From Streptomyces hygroscopicus (GTDB taxonomy: Bacteria; Actinomycetota; Actinomycetes; Streptomycetales; Streptomycetaceae): a stretch of 64,000 nt of DNA. The DNA lies in contig CP018627.1 in assembly GCA_002021875.1 (NCBI GenBank), forward strand, positions 3,162,001 to 3,226,000. The letters run 5' to 3'. A program made the translations under genes and the position numbers. A model generated the notes under the pieces. That model was not told the origin of the DNA, made no database searches, and was given only the letters and a program-made list of their open reading frames with translations. Shown here piece by piece: positions 18,397 through 26,632 of the stretch (its first letter is position 1; every line of letters starts with the position of its first letter).

Positions 18397-19433
18397 GGCG
18401 TGGTCTCCGTGAGCGTGGACAGGGCCCGGCGGAATATGGGCTCGATCGCGTCGGCGATGCCTCGGGCGTCGTTGCCGAGGCCCGACTGCGCGGGGGCCGA
18501 GGTGGCGCCCCGCTGGGTCGCCTCGCCCGCCGACTGCGGATCGGTGACCTTACGGCCGTCGGCGAAGCCGCTGACGCTGTAGATGACGACGGGGGCGTCG
18601 GTGAGGATCCGGATCCGCCAGCTGGCGCGCTGGTCGTCGCCGAAGCCGGCCGCCGCGGTGCCCTTGGCGGCGTACGCGCGGGGCATCAGATCGGTGCGCT
18701 CGTCCAGCTTCTCGGTCACGAAGCGCTGGTGCAGCGTCCGCATCCCGGTGGGGCCGGAGGTGGTGATCAGCACCCCGACGGTGGTGACGCTGGTGCTGGT
18801 GGCATCGGTGTACGTGGCGCGCACCAGGCGCTTGCAGCCCACCGGGGCCAGTGCCTTGGCGAGCAGGGGGTCGAATCCGCCGCCGCAGCTGCTGTCCGGG
18901 GCGACGGCTATTCGGCTCCAGACGCGATCGGCGCCGCCCGGGCCCTCGCCCTTGCCGCGCAGGGTGCGCGGGAAGAGGTCGTCGACGGGGACGCTGTGCC
19001 AGGCGGAGCGGGCGTGGGTGTAGGTGTCGGCGGTGGACGGCGGGGCGTCGGGGTCCTCGCCCAGCCAGCTCCCGGCCGCCGCGCCGCCGAGCAGCCCGAG
19101 GCCGAGGACGAGACTCGCGGCGGCGGCCGCCGTACGGCTGGGCGGACGGCGCCGGTCGCCCCGCCCGCCGTCGGCGAAGAGCGCGCCGGTGCGCGGCGGT
19201 GCGGAGGGGTGTGGGGGCAGCCGGGTGCCGGACGCCCCGGCGGTGCCCCTGGGGAACGGGACCTTCGCCCGTACGCCGAGGATGGGGGTGTCCGGGTCCG
19301 GGGTGAACCCGGGCGGGGCGGTGGGGCGCGGCGGGGGCGGGGAAGGCTGCGCGGGCGCCGTGCGCGGGGGATGTGCGGGACGTGGTGGGGGCGTGCCGTG
19401 GGGTGAGTGCGCCTGTTCCGCGTCGGTGCTCAC
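18393..19433 (-). CDS. Proline-rich single-pass membrane protein, mycosin partner
   Basis: A 346-residue protein. The GTG at 19433 follows GAGGTGGTGCAG, which fixes the start. Residues 10-100 are cytoplasmic and very Pro-rich, 102-122 form one membrane helix (AAAAASLVLGLGLLGGAAAG), and 130-346 form an outer domain with a Cys pair (SCGGGFD, VGCKRLVRATY). It resembles actinobacterial proteins paired with mycosin or ESX-like genes, but I do not recognise a named family. The four-base overlap with the protease gene suggests that the two proteins work together at the membrane. Confidence 0.7.
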   Translation of the reverse strand: MSTDAEQAHSPHGTPPPRPAHPPRTAPAQPSPPPPRPTAPPGFTPDPDTPILGVRAKVPFPRGTAGASGTRLPPHPSAPPRTGALFADGGRGDRRRPPSRTAAAAASLVLGLGLLGGAAAGSWLGEDPDAPPSTADTYTHARSAWHSVPVDDLFPRTLRGKGEGPGGADRVWSRIAVAPDSSCGGGFDPLLAKALAPVGCKRLVRATYTDATSTSVTTVGVLITTSGPTGMRTLHQRFVTEKLDERTDLMPRAYAAKGTAAAGFGDDQRASWRIRILTDAPVVIYSVSGFADGRKVTDPQSAGEATQRGATSAPAQSGLGNDARGIADAIEPIFRRALSTLTETTP

Positions 19434-19644
19434 CTGCACCACCTCGCAGCCGTCGACACCTGTTTCACCTGGCTCCGTCCGGTTCGCCGCACCACCCACC
19501 GCCTTTCGGGCAGGTGGGCCCGTATACGGACAACACGCCGCTGACCTGCCGGTCGTGGCGTGCGCGACACTCTACGGGGAGCCGGGGCCCTGCGCACCGG
19601 CTGCCCTCTACCCAGTGGTAATGGCGGTCTGGCAAGCTGCGTCC

Positions 19645-20841
19645 ATGTCCGCTGCCGCCGCTGACCGGGCCCGGTACGACCGGGCCACCGCCCATCTCGA
19701 AGCGCCCGTGGCGATTGTCGACCTGGGAGCCTTCGACGACAACGCCCGGGATCTGGTCCACCGGGCGGGAGGCAAACCGATCCGCGTCGCCAGCAAATCG
19801 GTGCGCTGCCGGGCGCTGTTGGAGCGGGTGCTGGCACGGGACGGCTTCGCGGGGATCATGAGCTTCACGCTGCCGGAGTCGCTGTGGCTGGCTCGTGAGG
19901 GGTTCGACGACGTCCTGCTCGCCTATCCCTCCACCGACCGGGACGGCTTCGCCACCCTGACCAGCGACCCCAAGCTGGCCGAGGCCGTGACGGTCATGGT
20001 GGACGACCTCTCCCAACTCGATCTGATCGACAGCGTTCGCGCCGGGACCGAAGAGGTCCGGGTCTGCCTGGAATTGGACACCTCGCTGCGGATGCTCGGC
20101 GGACGGGTGCGGGTCGGGGCGCTGCGCTCACCGCTGCGCGAACCGGAGCAACTGGCCGAGCTGGCACGGGCGATCGACCGCCGCCCCGGCTTCCGGCTGG
20201 TCGGGCTGATGGCGTACGAGGGTCATGTGGCGGGCGTGGGCGACGCGGTGCCGGGCAGTCCGCTGCGCTCGCGCGCCGTACGGCTGATGCAGTCCGTGGC
20301 ACGCCGGGAGCTCGCGGCCCGCCGGGCCGCGGTCGTGCGGGCGGTGCGGGCGGTGGCGGACCTGGAGTTCGTCAACGGCGGCGGTACGGGCAGTGTGCAG
20401 CACACCGCCGCGGAGGACGCGGTGACCGAGATCGCCGCCGGATCCGGGCTCTACCAGCCGCGCCTCTTCGACAACTACACCTCCTTCCACGGCCGCCCGG
20501 CCGCCCTGTTCGCCCAGCCGGTGGTGCGCCGGCCCGGGGTGGGCGTGGTGACGGTGCTCGGCGGCGGCTATCCGGCGTCGGGCGCGCCGGGCCGGGACCG
20601 GCTACCGGTGCCGTATCTGCCGGAGGGGCTGGTGTACGACTCGATGGAGGGGCCGGGCGAGGTGCAGACCCCGCTGCTGGGCACGGCCGCCGACGATCTG
20701 CTGATCGGCGACAAGGTGTGGTTCCGGCATGCCAAGGCCGGTGAGCTGTGCGAGCGGTTCGACACGCTGCGGCTGATCGAGGGGGACCGGGTGGTGGCCG
20801 ACGCGCCGACGTACCGGGGCGAGGGCAGAACGTTCCTCTGA
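19645..20841 (+). CDS. Fold-type III PLP enzyme (amino acid deaminase/aldolase, alanine-racemase-like)
   Basis: A 398-residue TIM-barrel PLP protein related to alanine racemase and D-threonine aldolase. The cofactor lysine is Lys51 (IRVASKSVRC). The C-terminal domain has FNGGGTGS-like (FVNGGGTGSVQHT), GGGYPASG and the family's metal/PLP region near VWFRHAKAGELCERF. It probably acts on D-3-hydroxyamino acids, but the substrate cannot be read from sequence. The start is uncertain: ATG 19645 has only a weak ribosome site, and ATG 19621 is possible. It is divergent from the mycosin partner gene across about 210 bp in which no clear promoter boxes were recognised. Confidence 0.8.
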   Translation: MSAAAADRARYDRATAHLEAPVAIVDLGAFDDNARDLVHRAGGKPIRVASKSVRCRALLERVLARDGFAGIMSFTLPESLWLAREGFDDVLLAYPSTDRDGFATLTSDPKLAEAVTVMVDDLSQLDLIDSVRAGTEEVRVCLELDTSLRMLGGRVRVGALRSPLREPEQLAELARAIDRRPGFRLVGLMAYEGHVAGVGDAVPGSPLRSRAVRLMQSVARRELAARRAAVVRAVRAVADLEFVNGGGTGSVQHTAAEDAVTEIAAGSGLYQPRLFDNYTSFHGRPAALFAQPVVRRPGVGVVTVLGGGYPASGAPGRDRLPVPYLPEGLVYDSMEGPGEVQTPLLGTAADDLLIGDKVWFRHAKAGELCERFDTLRLIEGDRVVADAPTYRGEGRTFL

Positions 20842-20857
20842 CCGGCACCCTCCTTCG

Positions 20858-20961
20858 GCCCGGACGGACCGACGACTTCGGCCTGAATGGACCGGCGGCT
20901 TCGGCCTGAATGGACCTACGACGCGCCTGGACGGACCGGCGGCGCGCCTAGATGGACCGGC
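20858..20961. repeat. Five 16-bp words at 21-23 bp period running into a stop codon
   Basis: GCC(T/C)G(A/G)A(T/C)GGACC(G/T)(G/A)C-type words start at 20858, 20881, 20904 and 20925, and the fifth (GCCTAGATGGACCGGC, 20946) contains the stop codon of the DUF2510 gene. On the minus strand the array therefore repeats the last four codons of the gene downstream of its stop. Confidence 0.85.
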
Positions 20962-21919
20962 CGTCGCCCGCCAGCGCCTCGATGCCCTTGACGATCTTGT
21001 CCATGTCGCCGAGCGGCGGCGCCTTGTCGCTCTCGTCGAATCCGAAGCGCACCACGACCATCGTGTCCGGCACGGTGGGCGACGGGAAGGCCAGCGACTG
21101 GACGACGCCGTCGTCACCCTTCTTCGTCACCACCTTCCAGCGGACCAGATAGCCCTTCCCGCCCGCGACCTCGACCGCCGACTCCTTCAGCTCCTTGTGG
21201 GAGGTGATCCCGCCGTACGCCTTACGGTCGTTGTCCTCGTCGGTGCCGTAGGACTCCTCGGCGTTCTGCGCGATGTCCTCCTTGGCTATGCCCTTGGCGG
21301 AGGTGGCCTTGTAGCCCTGGGCGGTCCGCGAGAAGGCGCCGCCGCGCACACATTCGGTGGACGGGTCGCCCGGGCAGGGGTAGCGGGAGGTGGTGACGCC
21401 CGCGCCGCCGGAGCTGCTGCGCCCCGCCTGCCAGCCGGTGAGCACCGGCAGGCTGATGCCGTTGCCGGGGTCCGGGGCGGTGTCCGGGTCGTAGCTGGGC
21501 GGTGCGCTGGGGGTGTCGGTGGGCCCGTCCGAGGGGCTGTCCGGGGTGGGGAGCTCCGGGGCCGGGTCGCCGCCGTCCGGCGGGGCGGAGTCGCTGGGGG
21601 CGGCGGGTCCGGTCTGGGCGTTGCCACCACCGCCGTCGCCGCCGTCGCCCAGCAGCACGATGCCACCGACGATCGCGGCGACCACGACGCCGGCGGCGAC
21701 CGAGACCGCCGCGATCCTCGGGCCGCGGCCCCGGCCGTGGCCGCCCTGCCGCCCTGGCAGGTAGGGCGGCGGCGGTGGGCCGAAGGCCGGGTCCGCGGCG
21801 CCCGAGGCGTCACGGGTGTACTCGCTCCAGGCGGAACCGTCCCACCACCGTTCCATGGCGGGGCCGTTACCTGCGTAGCCGGGATCGGGGTACCAGCCGG
21901 GGGGCGTGTTCATGGTCAC
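20948..21919 (-). CDS. DUF2510 membrane protein
   Basis: A 323-residue protein. Residues 5-35 are a DUF2510 motif (PPGWYPDPG...ERWWDGSAW), usual at cytoplasmic N-termini of actinobacterial membrane proteins. Residues 69-90 are one transmembrane helix, residues 92-150 a Gly/Pro/Asp-rich linker, and 150-323 an external domain of unknown fold with a Cys pair (PCPGDPSTEC). GTG at 21919 or ATG at 21913 could initiate. It converges on the PLP enzyme gene. Function unknown. Confidence 0.8.
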   Translation of the reverse strand: MTMNTPPGWYPDPGYAGNGPAMERWWDGSAWSEYTRDASGAADPAFGPPPPPYLPGRQGGHGRGRGPRIAAVSVAAGVVVAAIVGGIVLLGDGGDGGGGNAQTGPAAPSDSAPPDGGDPAPELPTPDSPSDGPTDTPSAPPSYDPDTAPDPGNGISLPVLTGWQAGRSSSGGAGVTTSRYPCPGDPSTECVRGGAFSRTAQGYKATSAKGIAKEDIAQNAEESYGTDEDNDRKAYGGITSHKELKESAVEVAGGKGYLVRWKVVTKKGDDGVVQSLAFPSPTVPDTMVVVRFGFDESDKAPPLGDMDKIVKGIEALAGDGRSI

Positions 21920-21981
21920 ACGGTCAGCCTATGGCCAGGGGTGCGGTCCGTACACCGCGGATGGCGGGACTGCGCACAGGA

Positions 21982-22764
21982 CTACAACGGAGTGACGTAC
22001 GCCCCGGCGATCCCGCCGTCCACGAGGAACTCGGCGGCGTTGACGAAGGAGGCGTCATCGCTGGCCAGGAAGGCCACGGCGGAGGCGATCTCCTCCGGTT
22101 CGGCGAACCGGCCCACCGGCACATGGACCAGCCGGCGCTGGGCCCGCTCCGGGTCCTTGGCGAACAGCTCCTTCAGCAGCGGGGTGTTGACCGGCCCCGG
22201 GCACAGCGCGTTGACCCGGATGCCCTCGCGGGCGAACTGCACGCCCAGTTCGCGGGACATGGCCAGCACCCCGCCCTTGGAGGCGGTGTAGCTGATCTGC
22301 GAGGTGGCGGCGCCCATCACGGCCACGAAGGAGGCGGTGTTGATGATGGAGCCCCTGCCCTGCTGCCGCATATAGGGCAGTGCGGCCTTGCAGCACAGGT
22401 AGACGGAGGTGAGGTTGACCTCCTGGACCCGCTTCCAGGCGTCGAGTCCGGTGGTGAGGATCGAGTCGTCGTCGGGCGGCGAGATACCGGCGTTGTTGAA
22501 GGCGATGTCCACCGAACCGTAGGTGTCGAAGGCGGTCTTGAAGAGCGCCTCGACCTCCTCGGGGTCGGTCACGTCCACCCGGACGAAGAGCCCGCCGACC
22601 TCGTCGGCCGCGGCCTTGCCCGCGCTCTCGTCGATATCGGCGCAGACGACCTGCGCGCCCTCGGAGGCCAGGCGGCGGGCGGTGGCCAGGCCGATGCCGC
22701 TGCCCGCTCCGGTGACGACGGCGGTACGGCCCACCAGACGGCGGCACACGGGGGTCTCGGTCAC
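21982..22764 (-). CDS. Short-chain dehydrogenase/reductase in amine-catabolic cluster
   Basis: A 260-residue NAD(P)-dependent oxidoreductase of the classical SDR family. The Rossmann motif TGAGSGIG lies at 18-25, NNAG at 90-93, and the catalytic pair Tyr159/Lys163 in SYTASK. Asp at the end of the second strand (CADID) favours NAD. The GTG at 22764 lies one base before the aldehyde dehydrogenase stop codon, so it is the last gene of the glnA4-like operon. It may oxidise the alcohol of gamma-glutamylethanolamide to the aldehyde, which is inference from context. Confidence 0.88.
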   Translation of the reverse strand: MTETPVCRRLVGRTAVVTGAGSGIGLATARRLASEGAQVVCADIDESAGKAAADEVGGLFVRVDVTDPEEVEALFKTAFDTYGSVDIAFNNAGISPPDDDSILTTGLDAWKRVQEVNLTSVYLCCKAALPYMRQQGRGSIINTASFVAVMGAATSQISYTASKGGVLAMSRELGVQFAREGIRVNALCPGPVNTPLLKELFAKDPERAQRRLVHVPVGRFAEPEEIASAVAFLASDDASFVNAAEFLVDGGIAGAYVTPL

Positions 22765-22765
22765 G

Positions 22766-24154
22766 TCACTGCTCCTCGGTGCTGATGAAGACGTTCTTGG
22801 TCTCGGTGAAGGCGGTAAGGGCGTCGGGGCCCAGCTCCCGGCCCAGGCCGGACTGCTTGTAGCCGCCGAAGGGGGTGGCGTACCGCACGCTGCTGTGCGA
22901 GTTGACGGACAGGTTTCCGGCGGCGACGGCGCGCGAGACCCGGACCGCGCGGCCCACGTCGCGGGTCCAGATCGAGCCGGACAGGCCGTAGTCGGTGGCG
23001 TTGGCCAGCCGTACGGCGTCGGCCTCGTCCTCGAAGGGCAGGACGACGGCGACGGGGCCGAAGATCTCCTCCACGGCGGCGCGGTCCCCGGGGCCGGTGG
23101 CCTCCAGCACGGTGGCCGGGTACCAGAACCCCTTGCCCTTCGGGGCCTCGCCACGGATCGCGGCGGGCGCGTCCTCGGGTACGTAGGACCGTACGCGCTC
23201 CCGCTGGGCGGCCGAGATCAGCGGGCCCATGGCGGTGGCGGGGTCGGCCGGATCGCCGACCGCGAAGGAGGTCACGGCGGGCGCCAGCAGTTCCATGAAC
23301 CGGTCGTAGACGCTGCGCTGGACCAGGATGCGGCTGCGGGCGCAGCAGTCCTGGCCGGTGTTGTCCAGGAAGGAGCCGGGGGCGGCGGCCGCGGCGCGCT
23401 CGATGTCGGCGTCGGCGAAGACGATGTTCGGGCTCTTGCCGCCGAGTTCGAGGGTCACCCGCTTCACGCCGGCCGCGCATTTGGCCATGATCCCCTTGCC
23501 GACGGCCGTGGAGCCGGTGAAGACGACCTTGGCGACGCCGGGGTGCTCGACCAGCGCGGCGCCCGCGACCGGCCCGGCCCCGGGCAGCACCTGGAAGAGC
23601 CCCTCGGGAAGGCCCGCCTCCAGGGCGAGTTCGGCCAGCCGGAGCGCGGTGAGCGGGGTGGTTTCGGCCGGTTTGAGGACCACGGCGTTCCCGGCGGCCA
23701 GGGCGGGCGCGGTGCCCCAGGCGGCGATCGGCATGGGGAAGTTCCACGGCGCGATCACCGCGACCACGCCGAGCGGCTCATGGAAGGTGACGTTCAGCCC
23801 GCCCGCCACCGGGATCTGGGCGCCGTTCAGCCGCTCCGCTCCCCCGGCCGCGTAGTCCAGCAGATCGCGCACATTGCCCGCCTCCCAGCGGGCGTTGCCG
23901 ATCGGATGGCCCGCCTCGCGGACCTCCAGCGCCGCGAGCTCCTCGATGTGCCCGTCCACCACGGCGGCGAAGCGGCGCAGCAGCCGGGCGCGGTCGGCGG
24001 GTGCCAACGCGGCCCAGCCGCGCTGCGCCTCGGTGGCGCGGGCGACGGCGGCTGCCACGTCTTCCGGGGTGGCGGCGGGGACGGTGGCGATGACCTCCTC
24101 GGTGGCCGGATTGAGGACCTGGTGCTCGTCGGGGTGCGGGTGCTCGTTGCTCAC
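22766..24154 (-). CDS. NAD-dependent aldehyde dehydrogenase
   Basis: A 462-residue aldehyde dehydrogenase. It has the NAD-binding FTGSTAVGK motif (212-220), general base Glu236 (LELGGKS) and catalytic Cys270 (GQDCCARSR). The ending TPFGGYKQSGLGRE is typical of the class that oxidises omega-amino or gamma-glutamylated aldehydes. The GTG start follows GAGGAA and lies 11 bp after the glutamine-synthetase-like gene, so the three minus-strand genes form an operon. Likely role: oxidising the aldehyde made from a gamma-glutamylated amine. Confidence 0.92.
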   Translation of the reverse strand: MSNEHPHPDEHQVLNPATEEVIATVPAATPEDVAAAVARATEAQRGWAALAPADRARLLRRFAAVVDGHIEELAALEVREAGHPIGNARWEAGNVRDLLDYAAGGAERLNGAQIPVAGGLNVTFHEPLGVVAVIAPWNFPMPIAAWGTAPALAAGNAVVLKPAETTPLTALRLAELALEAGLPEGLFQVLPGAGPVAGAALVEHPGVAKVVFTGSTAVGKGIMAKCAAGVKRVTLELGGKSPNIVFADADIERAAAAAPGSFLDNTGQDCCARSRILVQRSVYDRFMELLAPAVTSFAVGDPADPATAMGPLISAAQRERVRSYVPEDAPAAIRGEAPKGKGFWYPATVLEATGPGDRAAVEEIFGPVAVVLPFEDEADAVRLANATDYGLSGSIWTRDVGRAVRVSRAVAAGNLSVNSHSSVRYATPFGGYKQSGLGRELGPDALTAFTETKNVFISTEEQ

Positions 24155-24165
24155 TCGGTGGTTCC

Positions 24166-25533
24166 TCACATGCGCTCGAAGGACCGGAAGCGCTCCCAGT
24201 CCGTGACGGCGGTGTCGTAGGCGTCCTGCTCCACGCGCGCCATGTTGAGGTAGTGCTCGACCACCTCGTCGCCGAAGGCGGCCCGCGCTATGGGGCTGTT
24301 CCGCCACAGCTCGGCGGCGTCGCGCAGCGAGGTCGGGACGTGCTCGGCGTCGCCGGTGTAGGCGTTGCCGGTACAGACCTCGGGGAGCTCCAGCTCCTGC
24401 TCGACGCCGTGCAGCCCGGCGGCCACCATCCCGGCCACGGCCAGGTACGGGTTGACATCGCCGCCCGGGAGCCGGTTCTCCAGCCGGTGGGAGGGGCCGT
24501 GGCCGATGACGCGCAGCGCGCAGGTGCGGTTGTCCGGGCCCCAGGCGACGGCGGTGGGCGCGAAGGAGCCGGGGCGGAACCGCTTGTAGGAGTTGATGTT
24601 CGGGGCGTAGAGCAGGGTGAAGTCGCGCATCGCCGCGATCTGTCCGGCGAGGAAGTGGCGCATGGTCTTCGACATGCCGTACGGGCCGTCGTCGTCGGCG
24701 AGCACGGGGTGCCCGGCCTCGTCGCGCAGCGAGAGGTGGATATGGCAGGAGTTGCCCTCGCGCTCGTCGTACTTGGCCATGAAGGTGAGCGCCATGCCCT
24801 CCTGGGCCGCGATCTCCTTGGCGCCGGTCTTGTAGACGGCGTGCTGGTCGCAGGTGGTCAGGGCGTCGTCGTAGCGGAAGGCGATCTCGTGCTGGCCGAG
24901 GTTGCACTCCCCCTTGGCCGACTCGACGGTCATCCCGGCGGCGCCCATCTCGTTGCGGATGCGGCGCAGCAGGGGCTCGACCCGGCCGGTGCCGAGGACG
25001 GAGTAGTCGACGTTGTACTGGTTGGCGGGGGTCAGCCCGCGGTAGCCGGTGTTCCACGCCTGCTCGTAGCTGTCCCGGAAGACCATGAACTCCAGCTCGG
25101 TGCCGGTGTACGCGGTCCAGCCGCGCTCGGCGAGCCGGTCGAGCTGACGGCGCAGGATCTGGCGCGGGGAGGCGACCACGGGGCTGCCGTCGTGCCAGGC
25201 GAGGTCGGCGGTGAGGAGGGCGGTGCCGGGGTTCCAGGGGGTGCGGCGCAGGGTGGCGGTGTCGCCGTGCATGGCGAAGTCGCCGTAGCCGCGCTCCCAG
25301 GAGGACATGGCGTAGCCGTCGACGGTGTTCATCTCGGTGTCGACGGCGAGGAGGTAGTTGCAGCCCTCGGTGCCGTGCGCCAGGACGTCGTCGAGGAAGA
25401 AGCGGGCGGCGAACCGCTTGCCCTGAAGCCTTCCCTGCATATCGGTGAAGGCCAGGACGACGGTGTCGATCTCCCCGGCGGCGACCAGTCTGGTCAGCTC
25501 GTCGACCGAGAGCGGGGGCGTGCGGTCTGCCAC
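24166..25533 (-). CDS. glnA4: GlnA4-like gamma-glutamylethanolamide/polyamine synthetase
   Basis: A 455-residue glutamine-synthetase-fold ligase. Catalytic motifs are present: ELEFMVFRDSYEQ (residues near 130), NLGQHEIAFRY, HIHLSLRD, NSYKRFRPG and the substrate loop ENRLPGGDVNP. It lacks the adenylylation-loop tyrosine of true GlnA. Such proteins join glutamate to amines; S. coelicolor GlnA4 (SCO1613) makes gamma-glutamylethanolamide, and its chromosomal position after the pheST-infC block matches. The neighbouring ethanolamine-type permease supports that substrate. GTG 25533 follows GGAGG. It heads a three-gene operon divergent from a GntR regulator. Confidence 0.85.
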   Translation of the reverse strand: MADRTPPLSVDELTRLVAAGEIDTVVLAFTDMQGRLQGKRFAARFFLDDVLAHGTEGCNYLLAVDTEMNTVDGYAMSSWERGYGDFAMHGDTATLRRTPWNPGTALLTADLAWHDGSPVVASPRQILRRQLDRLAERGWTAYTGTELEFMVFRDSYEQAWNTGYRGLTPANQYNVDYSVLGTGRVEPLLRRIRNEMGAAGMTVESAKGECNLGQHEIAFRYDDALTTCDQHAVYKTGAKEIAAQEGMALTFMAKYDEREGNSCHIHLSLRDEAGHPVLADDDGPYGMSKTMRHFLAGQIAAMRDFTLLYAPNINSYKRFRPGSFAPTAVAWGPDNRTCALRVIGHGPSHRLENRLPGGDVNPYLAVAGMVAAGLHGVEQELELPEVCTGNAYTGDAEHVPTSLRDAAELWRNSPIARAAFGDEVVEHYLNMARVEQDAYDTAVTDWERFRSFERM

Positions 25534-25717
25534 GGTGGGGCCTCCTGCGTCGAGTGCGGGGCGTCTGGGAATTCGGGGAGTTCGGCGAGCTCGGGAAGCC
25601 CGGAGAGTTCCGAGAGTTTTCGGGGAGTTCAGGGAATCGGAGAGGGTCTGGGGGGCGCGGGGTGGCCTTAAGGTAATACCGCAGACCATTGATTGGGAAG
25701 TAGGTGCGGACGGTTCG
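25534..25717. promoter_or_regulatory. Divergent glnA4/regulator control region
   Basis: Contains the odd palindrome GGTAATACC (25671-25679) close to the regulator start and a run of AACTCCC(C/T)GA-like words on the minus strand (25565-25645), which would be the glnA4 leader. The regulator likely acts here on both genes; its site is a guess. Confidence 0.45.
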
Positions 25718-26473
25718 ATGAGCGAGAGCGGGAGTGAGCACGGAAGCGCGGCGGCGGCGGACGACCGGCTGGCGCCGGTGCTGCGCCCGGTGCGAGCGGG
25801 GAACGGCTTCGAGGAGGCGCTGGAGCAGATACTCCAGGTGCTGCGGCTGGGGCTGGTCCCCGACGGCGGCCGGCTCCCGGCCGAGCGGGAGCTGGCCGAC
25901 CGGCTGCGGATCAGCCGGGTGACCCTGCGCGAGGTGCTGAAGGTGCTGCAGGACCAGGGGCTGGTGGAGAGCCGCCGCGGTCGCTACGGCGGCACCTTCG
26001 TCCGGGCCAGGCCCGAGCCCGCCGGGGGCGGCGAGGACGAGCTGCGGCGCCGGGTGGCGGCGGTCGACGTCGAGGACACCCTTCGGTTCCGCGAGGTCCT
26101 GGAGGTGGGCGCGGCGGGGCTGTGCGCCGCGCACGGGCTCGGGGACGGGCAGGTACGGCGGCTGCGGGCGGCCCTGGACGCGACGCGCGACGCCCCGCTG
26201 GCCGACTACCGCCGCCTGGACACCATGCTCCATCTCACGCTCGCGGAGCTGGCGGGCTCACCGTCGCTGGCCGCCCAGTACGCGGCCGTCCGCGCGACCG
26301 TCAACGACCTGCTGGACTGCATCCCGCTGCTGGTGAAGAACCTCGAGCACTCCCAGGCCCAGCACGGGGCGCTGGTCGAGGCGGTGCTGGACGGGGACGC
26401 GGACGGGGCGCGCGAGGTGATGCGGGAGCACTGCGAGGGCACGGCGGCGCTGCTGCGCGGCTTCCTGGTCTGA
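25718..26473 (+). CDS. GntR/FadR-family (FCD) transcriptional regulator
   Basis: A 251-residue regulator. A GntR winged helix occupies residues 30-105 (LPAERELADRLRISRVTLREVLKVLQDQGLVESRRGRYGG, quoted in part as ERELADRLRISRVTLREVL), followed by an all-helical FCD ligand domain (110-250) with the metal-type positions in RFREVLEVG, DTMLHLTLAELAG and NDLLDCIPLL. FCD regulators bind small organic acids. Divergent from glnA4 and upstream of the permease, it is the obvious local regulator of the cluster. Confidence 0.9.
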   Translation: MSESGSEHGSAAAADDRLAPVLRPVRAGNGFEEALEQILQVLRLGLVPDGGRLPAERELADRLRISRVTLREVLKVLQDQGLVESRRGRYGGTFVRARPEPAGGGEDELRRRVAAVDVEDTLRFREVLEVGAAGLCAAHGLGDGQVRRLRAALDATRDAPLADYRRLDTMLHLTLAELAGSPSLAAQYAAVRATVNDLLDCIPLLVKNLEHSQAQHGALVEAVLDGDADGAREVMREHCEGTAALLRGFLV

Positions 26474-26574
26474 CCCACCCGCGGCTGGCCCGTCCGCCCG
26501 AGCGCGTGGCCCGGAGAGCACCGGCACTTAACCACGGTTTTACGCAGAGGTCTTGCGCATCGCCGACCGGCAGA

Positions 26575-26598
26575 CAAAGGTATGGCCCCACACCTTTG
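26575..26598 (+). promoter_or_regulatory. Inverted repeat upstream of the ethanolamine permease
   Basis: CAAAGGTATGG-CC-CCACACCTTTG, 10 of 11 positions paired, centred about 46 bp before the permease ATG. It could be an operator or a hairpin in the leader. Confidence 0.6.
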
Positions 26599-26632
26599 CC
26601 ATCGCCCCCTCGCGTGGAGCAGGAGTCCCCCC

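Noticed and set aside
22523..24220. Long plus-strand frame opposite the aldehyde dehydrogenase
   Set aside because: A compositional shadow; the minus strand encodes a full aldehyde dehydrogenase with catalytic Glu and Cys.
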